From Pseudomonas asiatica (lineage in GTDB: Bacteria; Pseudomonadota; Gammaproteobacteria; Pseudomonadales; Pseudomonadaceae), in NCBI RefSeq assembly GCF_040214835.1, contig NZ_CP157874.1, forward strand, positions 1,368,001 through 1,432,000: a stretch of DNA of 64,000 nt. The letters are read 5' to 3'. Numbering within the stretch: position 1 is the first letter of the stretch; each line of letters begins with the position of its first letter. Of the stretch, positions 43,171-51,919 are shown one piece after another. The notes below the pieces were generated by a model, which was not told the DNA's origin, did no database searches, and saw nothing but the letters and a program-made list of their open reading frames with translations. The position numbers and the translations under genes are program-made.

Positions 43171-43980
43171 ATGCAAAACCGCATCATGATCACCGGCGCC
43201 GGATCCGGCCTCGGTCGCGAGATCGCCCTGCGCTGGGCGCGTGAGGGCTGGCGCCTGGCGCTGGCCGATGTCAACGAAGCCGGCCTGCGCGAAACCCTGG
43301 AGCTGGCCCGCGCAGCTGGCGGCGAAGGCTTTGTCCAGCGTTGCGATGTGCGCGACTACAGCCAGCTCACCGCCCTGGCCCAGGCTTGCACCGAACAGTT
43401 CGGTGGTATCGACGTGATCGTCAACAACGCCGGCGTCGCTTCGGGCGGGTTCTTCGCCGAACTGTCGCTGGAGGACTGGGACTGGCAGATCGCGGTCAAC
43501 CTGATGGGAGTGGTCAAGGGCTGCAAGGCCTTCCTGCCGCTGCTGGAGCGCAGCAAGGGGCGGATCATCAACATCGCCTCGATGGCCGCGCTGATGCAGG
43601 GCCCGGGCATGAGCAACTACAACGTGGCCAAGGCCGGCGTGCTGGCCCTGTCGGAAAGCCTGCTGGTCGAGCTACGCCAATTGGAGGTGGCGGTGCATGT
43701 GGTGTGCCCGTCGTTCTTCCAGACCAACCTGCTGGACTCGTTCCGCGGGCCGAACCCGGCGATGAAAGCCCAGGTTGGCAAGCTGCTGGAAGGCTCGCCG
43801 ATCAATGCGGCGGACATCGCCGAGTACATCCACCGGCAGGTTGCCGCTGGCGAGTTCCTGATCCTGCCCCATGAGGCCGGGCGCCAGGCCTGGCAACTGA
43901 AGCGCCAGGCCCCTGAGCGGCTGTACGACGAGATGGCCGAAATGGCGGTGAAAATGCGGGCCAAGGCTCAGTCGCGATGA
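43171..43980 (+). CDS. Short-chain dehydrogenase/reductase
   Basis: Classical SDR of 269 residues. The cofactor motif is MITGAGSGLGREIALRW (about 6-22) and an acidic residue follows the second strand (LALADVNEAG), which favours NAD(H). NNAGVASGG is present, with the catalytic Ser in IINIASMAA and Tyr/Lys in SNYNVAKAG. Substrate unknown. The start at 43171 follows AAGGCCAGCC and aligns with the motif. Confidence 0.9.
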   Translation: MQNRIMITGAGSGLGREIALRWAREGWRLALADVNEAGLRETLELARAAGGEGFVQRCDVRDYSQLTALAQACTEQFGGIDVIVNNAGVASGGFFAELSLEDWDWQIAVNLMGVVKGCKAFLPLLERSKGRIINIASMAALMQGPGMSNYNVAKAGVLALSESLLVELRQLEVAVHVVCPSFFQTNLLDSFRGPNPAMKAQVGKLLEGSPINAADIAEYIHRQVAAGEFLILPHEAGRQAWQLKRQAPERLYDEMAEMAVKMRAKAQSR

Positions 43981-44066
43981 TTCGTCTGTAAGGAAAATTA
44001 CCTGGAAATGTAGGGCGCTTCTGAAACACGGTAGAACTATTGAGTAGCCCTATGCCGTCAAGGCAG

Positions 44067-44100
44067 GCTCCGGTTTTCCCTTTCGCTGGAGGATCGGAGC
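44067..44100 (+). promoter_or_regulatory. Leader hairpin with GGA motifs before rsmI
   Basis: GCTCCG (44067-44072) pairs with CGGAGC (44095-44100), immediately before the start codon, enclosing a 22-nt loop that contains the ribosome site GGAGG (44088-44092). Three GGA triplets occur within 13 bases. GGA in loops is the known CsrA/RsmA contact, so Rsm control of this gene is plausible. Confidence 0.5.
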
Positions 44101-44289
44101 ATGCTGGTAATAGGGCGCGAAGTGGGAGAGATCATCGTGATTGGTGATGACATTCGGATCATGGTCGTGGAGACGCGGGACGGGGTGGTGCGCTTTGGCG
44201 TGGATGCACCACGGCAGGTGCCGGTGCATCGGGCCGAGGTGTACAAGCGCATCAAGGAAGGGCAGAAAGATAAAGCCCGGGGAATCTGA
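44101..44289 (+). CDS. rsmI: CsrA/RsmA-family post-transcriptional regulator, RsmI-like
   Basis: RNA-binding dimer of 62 residues that controls translation and mRNA stability by binding GGA sites. It has the CsrA frame MLVIGREVGEIIVIGDDIRI and VRFGVDAPRQVPVHRAEVYK. The RNA-contact residues Arg6 and Arg44 are present; position 4 is Ile instead of Leu and position 45 is Ala instead of Glu. These traits fit the RsmI paralogue of P. putida/P. fluorescens rather than RsmA or RsmE (recall, not searched). A REP pair begins 12 bp after the stop. Confidence 0.9.
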   Translation: MLVIGREVGEIIVIGDDIRIMVVETRDGVVRFGVDAPRQVPVHRAEVYKRIKEGQKDKARGI

Positions 44290-44300
44290 TGTTGCCTGTA

Positions 44301-44398
44301 CCGGCCTCTTCGCGGGCACGCCCGCTCCCACAGGTACTGCACCGCTCTCAAGACTTGTGAAATTCCTGTGGGAGCGGGCGAGCCAGCGAAGAGGCCAG
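44301..44398. repeat. REP pair between convergent genes
   Basis: Inverted arms between rsmI and yheU. The right arm is diverged (GAGCCAGCGAAGAGGCC). Confidence 0.85.
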
Positions 44399-44403
44399 GC
44401 CTG

Positions 44404-44631
44404 CTAGTCGAGCAGCTCGCGGGGCACATCATGCTTGGCCAGCAACTGGCACTGCTGGCTTTCCAGGTCGAACAGGATGAACGCCTGGCCCTTGGCCAAT
44501 GCCTGGCGCACCCGCAGCACGCGGGTTTCCAGCGGGGTGTCGTCGCCGTTGTCGGTACCGTCACGGGTGACGAAGTCCTCGATCAGGCGGGTCAGGGTTT
44601 CGGCTTGCAGTTGGTCGTAGGGGATCAGCAT
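44404..44631 (-). CDS. YheU-family small protein
   Basis: A 75-residue protein beginning MLIPYDQLQAETLTRLIEDF, followed by VTRDGTDNG and ETRVLRVRQALAKGQAFILF, which is the signature of the UPF0270/YheU family. Function unknown in all species. A degenerate half-REP sits at about 44688-44720, between it and the peptidase gene. Confidence 0.9.
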   Translation of the reverse strand: MLIPYDQLQAETLTRLIEDFVTRDGTDNGDDTPLETRVLRVRQALAKGQAFILFDLESQQCQLLAKHDVPRELLD

Positions 44632-44724
44632 GGTGGGCGTTGCCTAGGTGTTGGTGGGGGCATGCTACGCGAAACATTCGGGATTTTGGGGCCGCGATGG
44701 GCTGCAAAGCAGCCCCCAGGGCCC

Positions 44725-45909
44725 TCAGCCTTTGTTGCCAACCAGGCTATCCACCGCCGGCACCCGCGTATCGCTTTCCATCTGCGCATCATGTTCCAGC
44801 TGATGGCTGAAGCGCTCCAACGACGCATTGGCCGGCTGCGAATCACTGGCAAACACCGGCGGGCTCAGCAGGTACGCCGACAACAAGCGGCTCAACGCCG
44901 CCAGGCTGTCGATGTGTGTTCGCTCGTAGCCATGGGTGGCATCGCAACCAAAGGCCACCAGCGCGGTACGAATATCGTGCCCCGCCGTCACTGCCGAATG
45001 GGCATCGCTGAAGTAATAGCGGAACAGATCGCGCCGCACCGGCAGGTCGTGGTCGCCGGCCAGCTTCAGCAGGTGCCGGGACAGGTGGTAGTCGTAAGGC
45101 CCCGACGAGTCCTGCATGGCCACGCTCACCGCATGCTCGCTGGAGGCCTGCCCGGGCGCCACCGGGGCAATGTCGATGCCGACGAACTCGCTGACATCCC
45201 AGGGCAGGGCGCCAGCCGCTCCCGAGCCGGTCTCTTCGGTGATGGTGAACAGCGGGTGGCAGTCGATCAACGGTTGGCGGCCGCTTTCCACCACGGCTTT
45301 CAGCGCCGCCAGTAGTGCTGCCACACCGGCCTTGTCGTCCAGGTGGCGGGCGCTGATGTGGCCGCTTTCGGTGAATTCGGGCAGCGGGTCGAAGGCAACG
45401 AAATCACCGATGCTTACACCCAGCGCCTCGCAGTCGGCGCGGGTGGCGCAGTAGGCGTCCAGGCGCACCTCAACGTGCTCCCAGCTGATCGGCATCTGGT
45501 CGATGGCGGTGTTGAAGGCATGCCCGCTGGCCATCAGCGGCAGCACGCTGCCCCGGTATACGCCAGTGTCGGTGAACACGCTGACCCGGCTGCCTTCGGC
45601 GAAGCGGCTGGACCAGCAACCGACCGGCGCCAGGGCCAGGCGGCCGTTGTCCTGCAACTGGCGCACGCTGGCGCCGATGGTGTCCAGGTGAGCGGACACG
45701 GCGCGGTCAGGTGAGGTCTGGCGGCCCTTGAGGGTGGCGCGGATGGTGCCGCGGCGGGTCAGCTCGAATGGGATGCCCAGCTCGTCCAGGCGCTCGGCCA
45801 CATAGCGCACGATGGTGTCGGTGAAACCGGTGGGGCTGGGGATGGCGAGCATTTCCAGCAGCACGCGCTTGAGGTAGTCGAGATCGGGTTCGGGATGTCG
45901 GTCGGACAT
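44725..45909 (-). CDS. M42-type peptidase of the NAGGN osmoprotectant operon
   Basis: Metallopeptidase-fold protein of 394 residues. Metal-binding segments are AVSAHLDTIGASVR (His/Asp), ISARHLDDKAGVAALLAAL (Asp), FTITEETGSGAAG (Glu pair), FVGIDIAP (Asp) and YFSDAHSAVTAG (His). Homologues are encoded with the N-acetylglutaminylglutamine amide genes and are thought to act in turnover or processing of that dipeptide. It is third in the asnO-ngg-peptidase order and separated from ngg by a REP pair. Confidence 0.88.
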   Translation of the reverse strand: MSDRHPEPDLDYLKRVLLEMLAIPSPTGFTDTIVRYVAERLDELGIPFELTRRGTIRATLKGRQTSPDRAVSAHLDTIGASVRQLQDNGRLALAPVGCWSSRFAEGSRVSVFTDTGVYRGSVLPLMASGHAFNTAIDQMPISWEHVEVRLDAYCATRADCEALGVSIGDFVAFDPLPEFTESGHISARHLDDKAGVAALLAALKAVVESGRQPLIDCHPLFTITEETGSGAAGALPWDVSEFVGIDIAPVAPGQASSEHAVSVAMQDSSGPYDYHLSRHLLKLAGDHDLPVRRDLFRYYFSDAHSAVTAGHDIRTALVAFGCDATHGYERTHIDSLAALSRLLSAYLLSPPVFASDSQPANASLERFSHQLEHDAQMESDTRVPAVDSLVGNKG

Positions 45910-45934
45910 GGTTGGGGACTCCTTTACTCCTGTG

Positions 45935-46030
45935 CCGGCCTCTTCGCGGGCACGCCCGCTCCCACAGGTCCACCACACCCCTCGATACTTGTGGGGTCCC
46001 TGTGGGAGCGGGTTTACCCGCGAAGAGGCC
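45935..46030. repeat. REP pair inside the NAGGN operon
   Basis: Inverted arms in the 129-bp gap between ngg and the peptidase gene. It ends eight bases from the ngg stop. Confidence 0.87.
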
Positions 46031-46038
46031 AGCAGCGG

Positions 46039-47784
46039 TTACGCCAAAGGCCGGCTATGCGGAAACAGCAGGTCGATAAAACGCTCGGCGGTCGGTTGCG
46101 GTTCATGGTTGGCCAACCCGGCACGCTCGTTGGCCTCGATGATCACGTAGTCCGGTTGCCCGGCATCACGCACCATGAAGTCCAGCCCCACTACCGGGAT
46201 CTCCAGCGCCCGTGCAGCGCGCACGGCTGCGTCGGCCAGCACCGGGTGCAGGCGTTCGGTAACGTCTTCCAGGGTGCCGCCGGTGTGCAGGTTGGCGGTG
46301 CGTCGCACGGCCAGGCGCTGGCCGGCGGGCAACACATCGTCGTAGCCAAAGCCCGCCGCGCGCAGGGTGCGCTCGGTTTCGTCGTCCAGCGGAATGCGGC
46401 TTTCGCCACCGGTTGCAGCCTGGCGCCGGCGGCTCTGGGCATCGATCAGCTGGCGGATGCTGTGTTTGCCATCGCCCAACACCTGCGCCGGGTGACGGAT
46501 GGCTGCGGCGACCACTTCGTAGCCGATCACCACGATGCGCAGGTCATGCCCGGCATGGAAGCTTTCCAGCAACACGCGGCTGTCGAACTGGCGAGCCTGC
46601 GCCACGGCGTGGGTGATGTCGTCGATGCAGGTGAGGTTCACCGCCACGCCCTGGCCTTGCTCGCCATCGACCGGCTTGACCACCACCGCGCCATGCTCGT
46701 CGAGAAACGCCAGGTTGTCGTCGGCATTGCCGGCCAGTTGCTGCGCCGGCACCTGCAGCCCGGCATTGTGCAGGGCATGCTGGGTCAGGCGCTTGTCCTG
46801 GCACAGGGTCATGGTCACGGCGCTGGTCAGGTCGCTGAGCGACTCACGGCAGCGAATGCGGCGCCCGCCCAGGCTGAGGGTGAACAGGCCGCCAGCGGCA
46901 TCGTCCACTTGTACCTCGATGCCCCGGCGCAGCGCCTCGTCGACGATGATACGTGCGTACGGGTTGAGGTCGGCTTGAGGCCCCGGCCCCAGAAACAGTT
47001 GCTCGTTGATGCCGTTCTTGCGCTTGACCGCGAAGGTCGGCAGGTTGCGAAAACCCAGTTTCTGGTACAGGCGCTTGGCCTGGCGGTTGTCGTGCAGCAC
47101 CGACAGGTCCAGGTAGGCCAGCCCACGGCTCATGAAGTGTTCGATCAGGTGGCGCACCAGCACTTCACCCACGCCGGGGCGGGTGCAGTGCGGGTCTACC
47201 GCCAGGCACCACAAGCTGCTGCCGTGCTCGGGGTCGTCGAATGCCTTGGCGTGGTTCAGGCCCATGACGCTGCCGATCACCGCGCCACTGTCTTCGTCCT
47301 CGGCCAGCCAGTACACCGGGCCGCCCAGGTGCAGAGGGGTGAGCAGCTCGGCGTCGACCGGCAGCATGCCGCGCGCCTGGTACAGGGTGTTGATCGCCTG
47401 CCAGTCGCCCGGGTTCTGCGCCCGGCGCACGCGGAAGCCGCGGAACACTCGCTGCGCCGGGCGGTAGTCGGTGAACCACAGGCGCAGGGTGTCGGACGGG
47501 TCGAGGAACAGTTGCTGCGGGGCCTGGGCCAGCAGCTGCTGGGGCGCGGCCACGTACAAGGCGATGTCGCGCTCGCCGGGGCGTTCTTCCAGCAGGTCGG
47601 CGGCCAGGTCGGCCGGGTTGGGGTAGGTGTGGCCGATCAGCAGCCGGCCCCAGCCGCAATGCACGGCGCGCGGCTGGTCGTGGGGCTGGCTGCCATCGCC
47701 GGCCAGGCGCGCCTGCAGGCGCTCGTAGGACGGCGCCTGGCCGCGCAGCAGGCGCTGACCGTAAGCGATTTCGTGGGCTTTCAT
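46039..47784 (-). CDS. ngg: N-acetylglutaminylglutamine synthetase (GNAT + ATP-grasp)
   Basis: Makes N-acetylglutaminylglutamine, the precursor of the osmoprotectant NAGGN. The 581-residue protein has a GNAT acetyltransferase domain (about 110-270: VYWLAEDEDSGAVIGSVMGL, CLAVDPHCTRPGVGEVLVRH, DLSVLHDNRQAKRLYQKLGF). An ATP-grasp ligase domain follows (about 310-575: AVVVKPVDGEQGQGVAVNL, DLRIVVIGYEVVAAAIRHPA, GLDFMVRDAGQPDYVIIEAN). It starts three bases after the asnO stop, so one transcript is expected, probably induced by osmotic stress. Confidence 0.93.
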   Translation of the reverse strand: MKAHEIAYGQRLLRGQAPSYERLQARLAGDGSQPHDQPRAVHCGWGRLLIGHTYPNPADLAADLLEERPGERDIALYVAAPQQLLAQAPQQLFLDPSDTLRLWFTDYRPAQRVFRGFRVRRAQNPGDWQAINTLYQARGMLPVDAELLTPLHLGGPVYWLAEDEDSGAVIGSVMGLNHAKAFDDPEHGSSLWCLAVDPHCTRPGVGEVLVRHLIEHFMSRGLAYLDLSVLHDNRQAKRLYQKLGFRNLPTFAVKRKNGINEQLFLGPGPQADLNPYARIIVDEALRRGIEVQVDDAAGGLFTLSLGGRRIRCRESLSDLTSAVTMTLCQDKRLTQHALHNAGLQVPAQQLAGNADDNLAFLDEHGAVVVKPVDGEQGQGVAVNLTCIDDITHAVAQARQFDSRVLLESFHAGHDLRIVVIGYEVVAAAIRHPAQVLGDGKHSIRQLIDAQSRRRQAATGGESRIPLDDETERTLRAAGFGYDDVLPAGQRLAVRRTANLHTGGTLEDVTERLHPVLADAAVRAARALEIPVVGLDFMVRDAGQPDYVIIEANERAGLANHEPQPTAERFIDLLFPHSRPLA

Positions 47785-47787
47785 CGG

Positions 47788-49575
47788 TCAGATTCCTTGT
47801 TCGCTCAGCCACAGGTTCAGCGCCGCCAGCTGCCACAGCTTGGAGCCACGTAGCGGCGTCAGCTGGCCGTGCGGGTTGCTCAGCAGGCGGTCGAGCATGG
47901 CCGGGTTGAACAGCCCGCGGTTCTGGCTGGGGTCGGTCAGCAGTTCACGTACCCAGCCGAGGGTGGCGCCTTCCAGATGCTTCAGGCCCGGCACCGGGAA
48001 GTAGCCCTTCTTGCGGTCGATCACCTCGTGCGGGATCACCCGCCGCGCCGCCTGCTTGAGCACCTGCTTGCCGCCGTCGGGCAGCTTGAAGCGTGCCGGA
48101 ATGCGTGCCGAAAGCTCCACCAGGCGGTAGTCGAGGAACGGTGTGCGCGCCTCCAGGCCCCAGGCCATGGTCATGTTGTCGACCCGTTTGACCGGGTCGT
48201 CGACCAGCATCACCGTGCTGTCCAGGCGCAGCGCCTTGTCTACCGCATCGGGGGCGCCGGGGCGGGCGAAGTGTTCACGGACGAAGTCGCCGGCTGCGTC
48301 GGTTTCCAGCAGCCAGGGTGCCTGCACGGTGTCGCGGTACTCGGCGTGGCTGCGATCGAAGAAGGCCTCGCGGTAGGCGGTAAAGGCATCTTCGGCGCCG
48401 TCCACCTGCGGGTACCAGTGGTAGCCGGCGAACAGCTCGTCGGCGCCCTGGCCGCTTTGCACGCCCTTGCAGTGCCGGGCCACTTCCCGCGACAGCAGGT
48501 AAAAGGCGATGCAGTCGTGGCTGACCATCGGCTCGCTCATGGCGCGGAAGGCGGCTGGCAACTGCTCGATGATCTCGTGCTCGGCGATGCGCAGCTGGTG
48601 GTGACGGGTGCCGTAGTGCTTGGCGATCAGGTCGGAATACTGGAACTCGTCGCCGCGTTCGCCGCCGGCATCCTCGAAACCGATGGAGAAGGTCGACAGG
48701 TCGTCCACGCCCACTTCGCGCAGCAGGCCGACCAGCAGGCTGGAATCGACCCCACCGGACAGCAGCACACCCACGTCCACCGCTGCCCGTTGGCGAATGG
48801 CCACGGCGTCGCGGGTGGCGTCGAGTACGCGGGTGGTCCAGCCTTCCAGGTCCAGCTCACGTTCATCGGGGTTGGCGCCGTAGTGCAGCTGCCACCAGGT
48901 CTGGCGTTCCACTTCGCCATGGCGGTCGATGCGCATCCAGGTACCGGGTTCCAGCTTTTGCACGTTGGCCAGCAGGGTGCGCGGCGCCGGTACCACGGCG
49001 TGGAAATTCAGGTAGTGGTTGAGTGCCACCGGGTCGAGCATCGGGTCGATGTCACCACCCTTGAGCAGCGCCGGCAGGGTCGAGGCGAAGCGCAGGCGCT
49101 CGCCGTTGCGCGACAGGTACAAGGGTTTGACGCCCAGGCGGTCGCGGGCGAGGAACAGGCGCTGGTTGTCGCGCTCCCAGATGGCCAGGGCGAACATGCC
49201 ATTGAGCTTGGGCAGCAAAGCCGCGCCCCAGGCGTGGTAGCCCTTGAGCAGCACCTCGGTGTCGCCGTCGGACCAGAAGCTGTAGCCCAGGGCCTGCAGC
49301 TCCTGGCGCAGTTCGGGGAAGTTGTAGATGGCGCCGTTGAAGGCCAGCGAAAGGCCCAGGGTGTTGTCGACCATCGGCTGGGCAGAGCCGTCGGACAGGT
49401 CCATGATTTTCAGGCGCCGGTGGCCGAGGGCGATCGGGCCTTGGCTATGGAAGCCCCAGGCATCCGGGCCGCGGGGCGCCAGGTGGTGGGTTATGCGCTC
49501 TACCGCAGCCAGGTCGGCTGGGCGAGGGGCTTGGTCGATGGGGGTGAAACGCAACTCTCCTGCTAATCCGCACAT
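47788..49575 (-). CDS. asnO: N-acetylglutaminylglutamine amidotransferase (asparagine-synthase-like)
   Basis: Amidates N-acetylglutaminylglutamine to NAGGN. The 595-residue protein has an N-terminal class II glutaminase domain starting at the catalytic Cys2 (MCGLAGELRF; also HLAPRGPDAWG and LAFNGAIYNFPELR). The C-terminal synthetase domain carries the PP-loop VGVLLSGGVDSSLLVGLL (about 265) and SGQGADELFAGYHWY. It differs from ordinary AsnB by length and by its coupling to ngg. It is the first gene of the three-gene NAGGN unit. Confidence 0.94.
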   Translation of the reverse strand: MCGLAGELRFTPIDQAPRPADLAAVERITHHLAPRGPDAWGFHSQGPIALGHRRLKIMDLSDGSAQPMVDNTLGLSLAFNGAIYNFPELRQELQALGYSFWSDGDTEVLLKGYHAWGAALLPKLNGMFALAIWERDNQRLFLARDRLGVKPLYLSRNGERLRFASTLPALLKGGDIDPMLDPVALNHYLNFHAVVPAPRTLLANVQKLEPGTWMRIDRHGEVERQTWWQLHYGANPDERELDLEGWTTRVLDATRDAVAIRQRAAVDVGVLLSGGVDSSLLVGLLREVGVDDLSTFSIGFEDAGGERGDEFQYSDLIAKHYGTRHHQLRIAEHEIIEQLPAAFRAMSEPMVSHDCIAFYLLSREVARHCKGVQSGQGADELFAGYHWYPQVDGAEDAFTAYREAFFDRSHAEYRDTVQAPWLLETDAAGDFVREHFARPGAPDAVDKALRLDSTVMLVDDPVKRVDNMTMAWGLEARTPFLDYRLVELSARIPARFKLPDGGKQVLKQAARRVIPHEVIDRKKGYFPVPGLKHLEGATLGWVRELLTDPSQNRGLFNPAMLDRLLSNPHGQLTPLRGSKLWQLAALNLWLSEQGI

Positions 49576-49691
49576 AGGTCCTTACCGGTTTTTCCGTTGG
49601 GGAGGGGGTGCCCCGGATTAGGGCACCTTAAGGAACTGACCCATGTGGTTTGTGAGAGTTTTAGATCGATCTGTTATATGGCGCAAAGCTA

Positions 49692-49794
49692 TGGGGGCGC
49701 GTTGCGCCCCTTTCGCGACACAAGGCCGCTCCTACAAGTGAATACGATCTCCTGTAGGAGCGGCCTTGTGTCGCGATGGGCTGCGCAGCAGACC
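49692..49794. repeat. REP pair (CGCGACACAAGGCCGCTCC type)
   Basis: Inverted arms of the second class between asnO and mnmC. The adjacent 115 bp before asnO should contain the NAGGN promoter; no confident boxes were found. Confidence 0.87.
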
Positions 49795-49801
49795 CATTTC
49801 C

Positions 49802-51766
49802 CTATTTCCCGCGAATCAACCTGCGCAAGGCAAACCGGTTCGGGTGGCACGCCTCCGCCACCGCCCGTGGCAACGGCAGCGGTTCCCCGCATACCCACGC
49901 CGCCACCAGTTCGCCGCTCAACGGCGCCGTGATCAATCCGCGCGAGCCATGCCCGCTGTTCACATACAACCCATCCAGCCAGGGGCAGGCCACATCCGGC
50001 ACCTGCCGCGCATCCCGGCCCAGCACTGCGTAGGCTTGGGCGAACGCCTGCGCATCCGCCACCGGCCCGACGATCGGCAGGTAATCCGGGCTGGTGCAAC
50101 GGAACGCCGCACGCCCCTGCAATTGCCCGGGGTCCAGCTCGGCCGTACCCAGGCGCTGGGCCAGGTCGACCGAAATCTCGTCGAGCAACGTCAGGTTGCC
50201 CTGGTGCTCGGCCACCGTCGGTGCCAGGTCTGTGCTGTGGAAGTCGAAGCTCGCGCCCAAGGTGTGTTCATCCCCGCGCGGCGGCGCCACATAGCCTTCC
50301 GCACACACCACGGTGCGCAGCGCGCGGCTGCTGGCGGTGGCCGGCAGGCGGGTGATCTGCCCGCGGATGCGCTTGAGCGGCAGCTGCGCGCATGGCTCGA
50401 AGCGCAGTACGTCGGCGGCACCGGCCAGGACCACCACCGGCGCGCTGGCCAGCAAACGTTCGCCAGCCCAGGCTTGCCACTGCCCGTCGACCTTGCGCAG
50501 TTCGAGCACCTCCTGGTGCGTCAGCAGGCGAATACCCGGGTGCTGCAACTGCTGCTGGCACAGCGCCGGCGGGTGCACCCAGCCACCTTCGGGATAGAAC
50601 AGCCCACCAGCCGGCAAGGCCACCCCGGCGATGGCTTCGGCCTCTGCACGTTCCAGCGAGCGCAACAGGCCATGTTCGAAGGCGCCAGCCAGCTTGCCCT
50701 GGCGTTCGGCTTCCTTGCTGTCGAAGGCCAGTTGCAGCACGCCGCAGGCATCCCAGTCGCGGCCACGTTGCAGGCGCTGCAGCTGGCGCCGGGTGTAACC
50801 GAAACCGGCCAGGATCATCTGCGACAACGCCGTGCCGTGGGCGGACAGCTTGAGGTACAGCACCCCTTGCGGGTTACCCGAAGCCTCCCGTGCCGGGGTG
50901 TCGTGGCGTTCCAGCACGGTAACCTGCCAGCCACGCCGGGCCAGGCTGGCGGCGGTTGTGCTACCGGCGAGCCCGGCGCCTATCACCAGCGCTTCACGCG
51001 GCCCCGCTGCGGCAGCCGGGCGCGCGTACCATGGCGCTCCGGGGCTGGGCACAGGGCCGACGTAGGCGCCGCTCATCACTTCCCATTTCTTGCCGATGCC
51101 CGGCACCTTCTTCATGGCGAAGCCGGCGTCAACCAGGCTGCGGCGTACCCAACCGGTGGTGGTGAAGGTGCCTAGCACCGTGCCTGGATGTGACAGCCGT
51201 GCCAGTTGCGCGAACAGCTCCGGGGTCCACATGTCGGGGTTCTTGGCCGGGGCGAAGCCGTCGAGGAACCACACATCGATCTGCGCATCGAGTTGCGGCA
51301 GCTGTTCCAGTACGTCGCCTATCAACAAGGTGAGGGTGACCCGGCCGTTGTCGAAGGTGAACTGCTGGAAACCAGGGTGCACTGCCACGTACTGCTCCAG
51401 CAGGGGCTGGCTGTAGGCCGCCAGTTCCGGCCACAGGCGTATGGCGCGGGCCAGGTCGTCGCGACCGAGGGGGTATTTTTCGACGCTGACGAAATGCAGG
51501 CGGGCCTCGGCATGGGCGTGCTGCTCGAACAGTTGCCAGGCGCAGTAGAAGTTCATGCCGGTGCCGAACCCGGTTTCGCCGATCACCAGGCAGGCGTGCG
51601 GGGCGAGGTTGGCAAAGCGCTCGGCCAGGCGGGTTTGCCCAAGAAACACGTGCTTGGTTTCTTCGATGCCTTCGTTGACTGCGAAATAGACGTCGTCGTA
51701 TTGCCGCGAATGGGGGCGGCCCTGGTCGTCCCAGTCGATCTGGGCGTGCTGGAGGAGGGTGGACAT
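49802..51766 (-). CDS. mnmC: Bifunctional tRNA mnm5s2U34 biosynthesis enzyme MnmC
   Basis: Completes 5-methylaminomethyl-2-thiouridine at the tRNA wobble position. The 654-residue protein has an N-terminal SAM methyltransferase (MnmD, about 1-240: CLVIGETGFGTGMNFYCAWQ, DVWFLDGFAPAKNPDMW). A C-terminal FAD oxidase domain follows (about 265-654: ALVIGAGLAGSTTAASLARR, VNSGHGSRGLITAPLSGELV). The start at 51766 is preceded by CAACC without a strong ribosome site, but matches the family N-terminus STLLQHAQIDWDDQGRP. Confidence 0.95.
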   Translation of the reverse strand: MSTLLQHAQIDWDDQGRPHSRQYDDVYFAVNEGIEETKHVFLGQTRLAERFANLAPHACLVIGETGFGTGMNFYCAWQLFEQHAHAEARLHFVSVEKYPLGRDDLARAIRLWPELAAYSQPLLEQYVAVHPGFQQFTFDNGRVTLTLLIGDVLEQLPQLDAQIDVWFLDGFAPAKNPDMWTPELFAQLARLSHPGTVLGTFTTTGWVRRSLVDAGFAMKKVPGIGKKWEVMSGAYVGPVPSPGAPWYARPAAAAGPREALVIGAGLAGSTTAASLARRGWQVTVLERHDTPAREASGNPQGVLYLKLSAHGTALSQMILAGFGYTRRQLQRLQRGRDWDACGVLQLAFDSKEAERQGKLAGAFEHGLLRSLERAEAEAIAGVALPAGGLFYPEGGWVHPPALCQQQLQHPGIRLLTHQEVLELRKVDGQWQAWAGERLLASAPVVVLAGAADVLRFEPCAQLPLKRIRGQITRLPATASSRALRTVVCAEGYVAPPRGDEHTLGASFDFHSTDLAPTVAEHQGNLTLLDEISVDLAQRLGTAELDPGQLQGRAAFRCTSPDYLPIVGPVADAQAFAQAYAVLGRDARQVPDVACPWLDGLYVNSGHGSRGLITAPLSGELVAAWVCGEPLPLPRAVAEACHPNRFALRRLIRGK

Positions 51767-51828
51767 GGTTGGCTCGGTTGCAGCGGATGGGCGGATTTTA
51801 TGCCATCCGGGAGGTTTGCGCAGGCTGT

Positions 51829-51866
51829 GCCGGCCTCTTCGCGGGCACGCCCGCTCCCACAGGTAC
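51829..51866. repeat. Single REP element
   Basis: One copy of GGCCTCTTCGCGGGCACGCCCGCTCCCACAGG without its inverted partner, in the divergent mnmC/PPK2 intergenic region. Confidence 0.8.
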
Positions 51867-51919
51867 TGCACAAGCCTTCAAATCCGCTAGTCTTGCTTAT
51901 CCATTGAAGGAGCCAGTGC

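Noticed and set aside
45895..47853. A 652-residue open frame antisense to ngg
   Set aside because: Same shadow effect of high-GC codon bias; it starts in a REP and has no recognisable domain.
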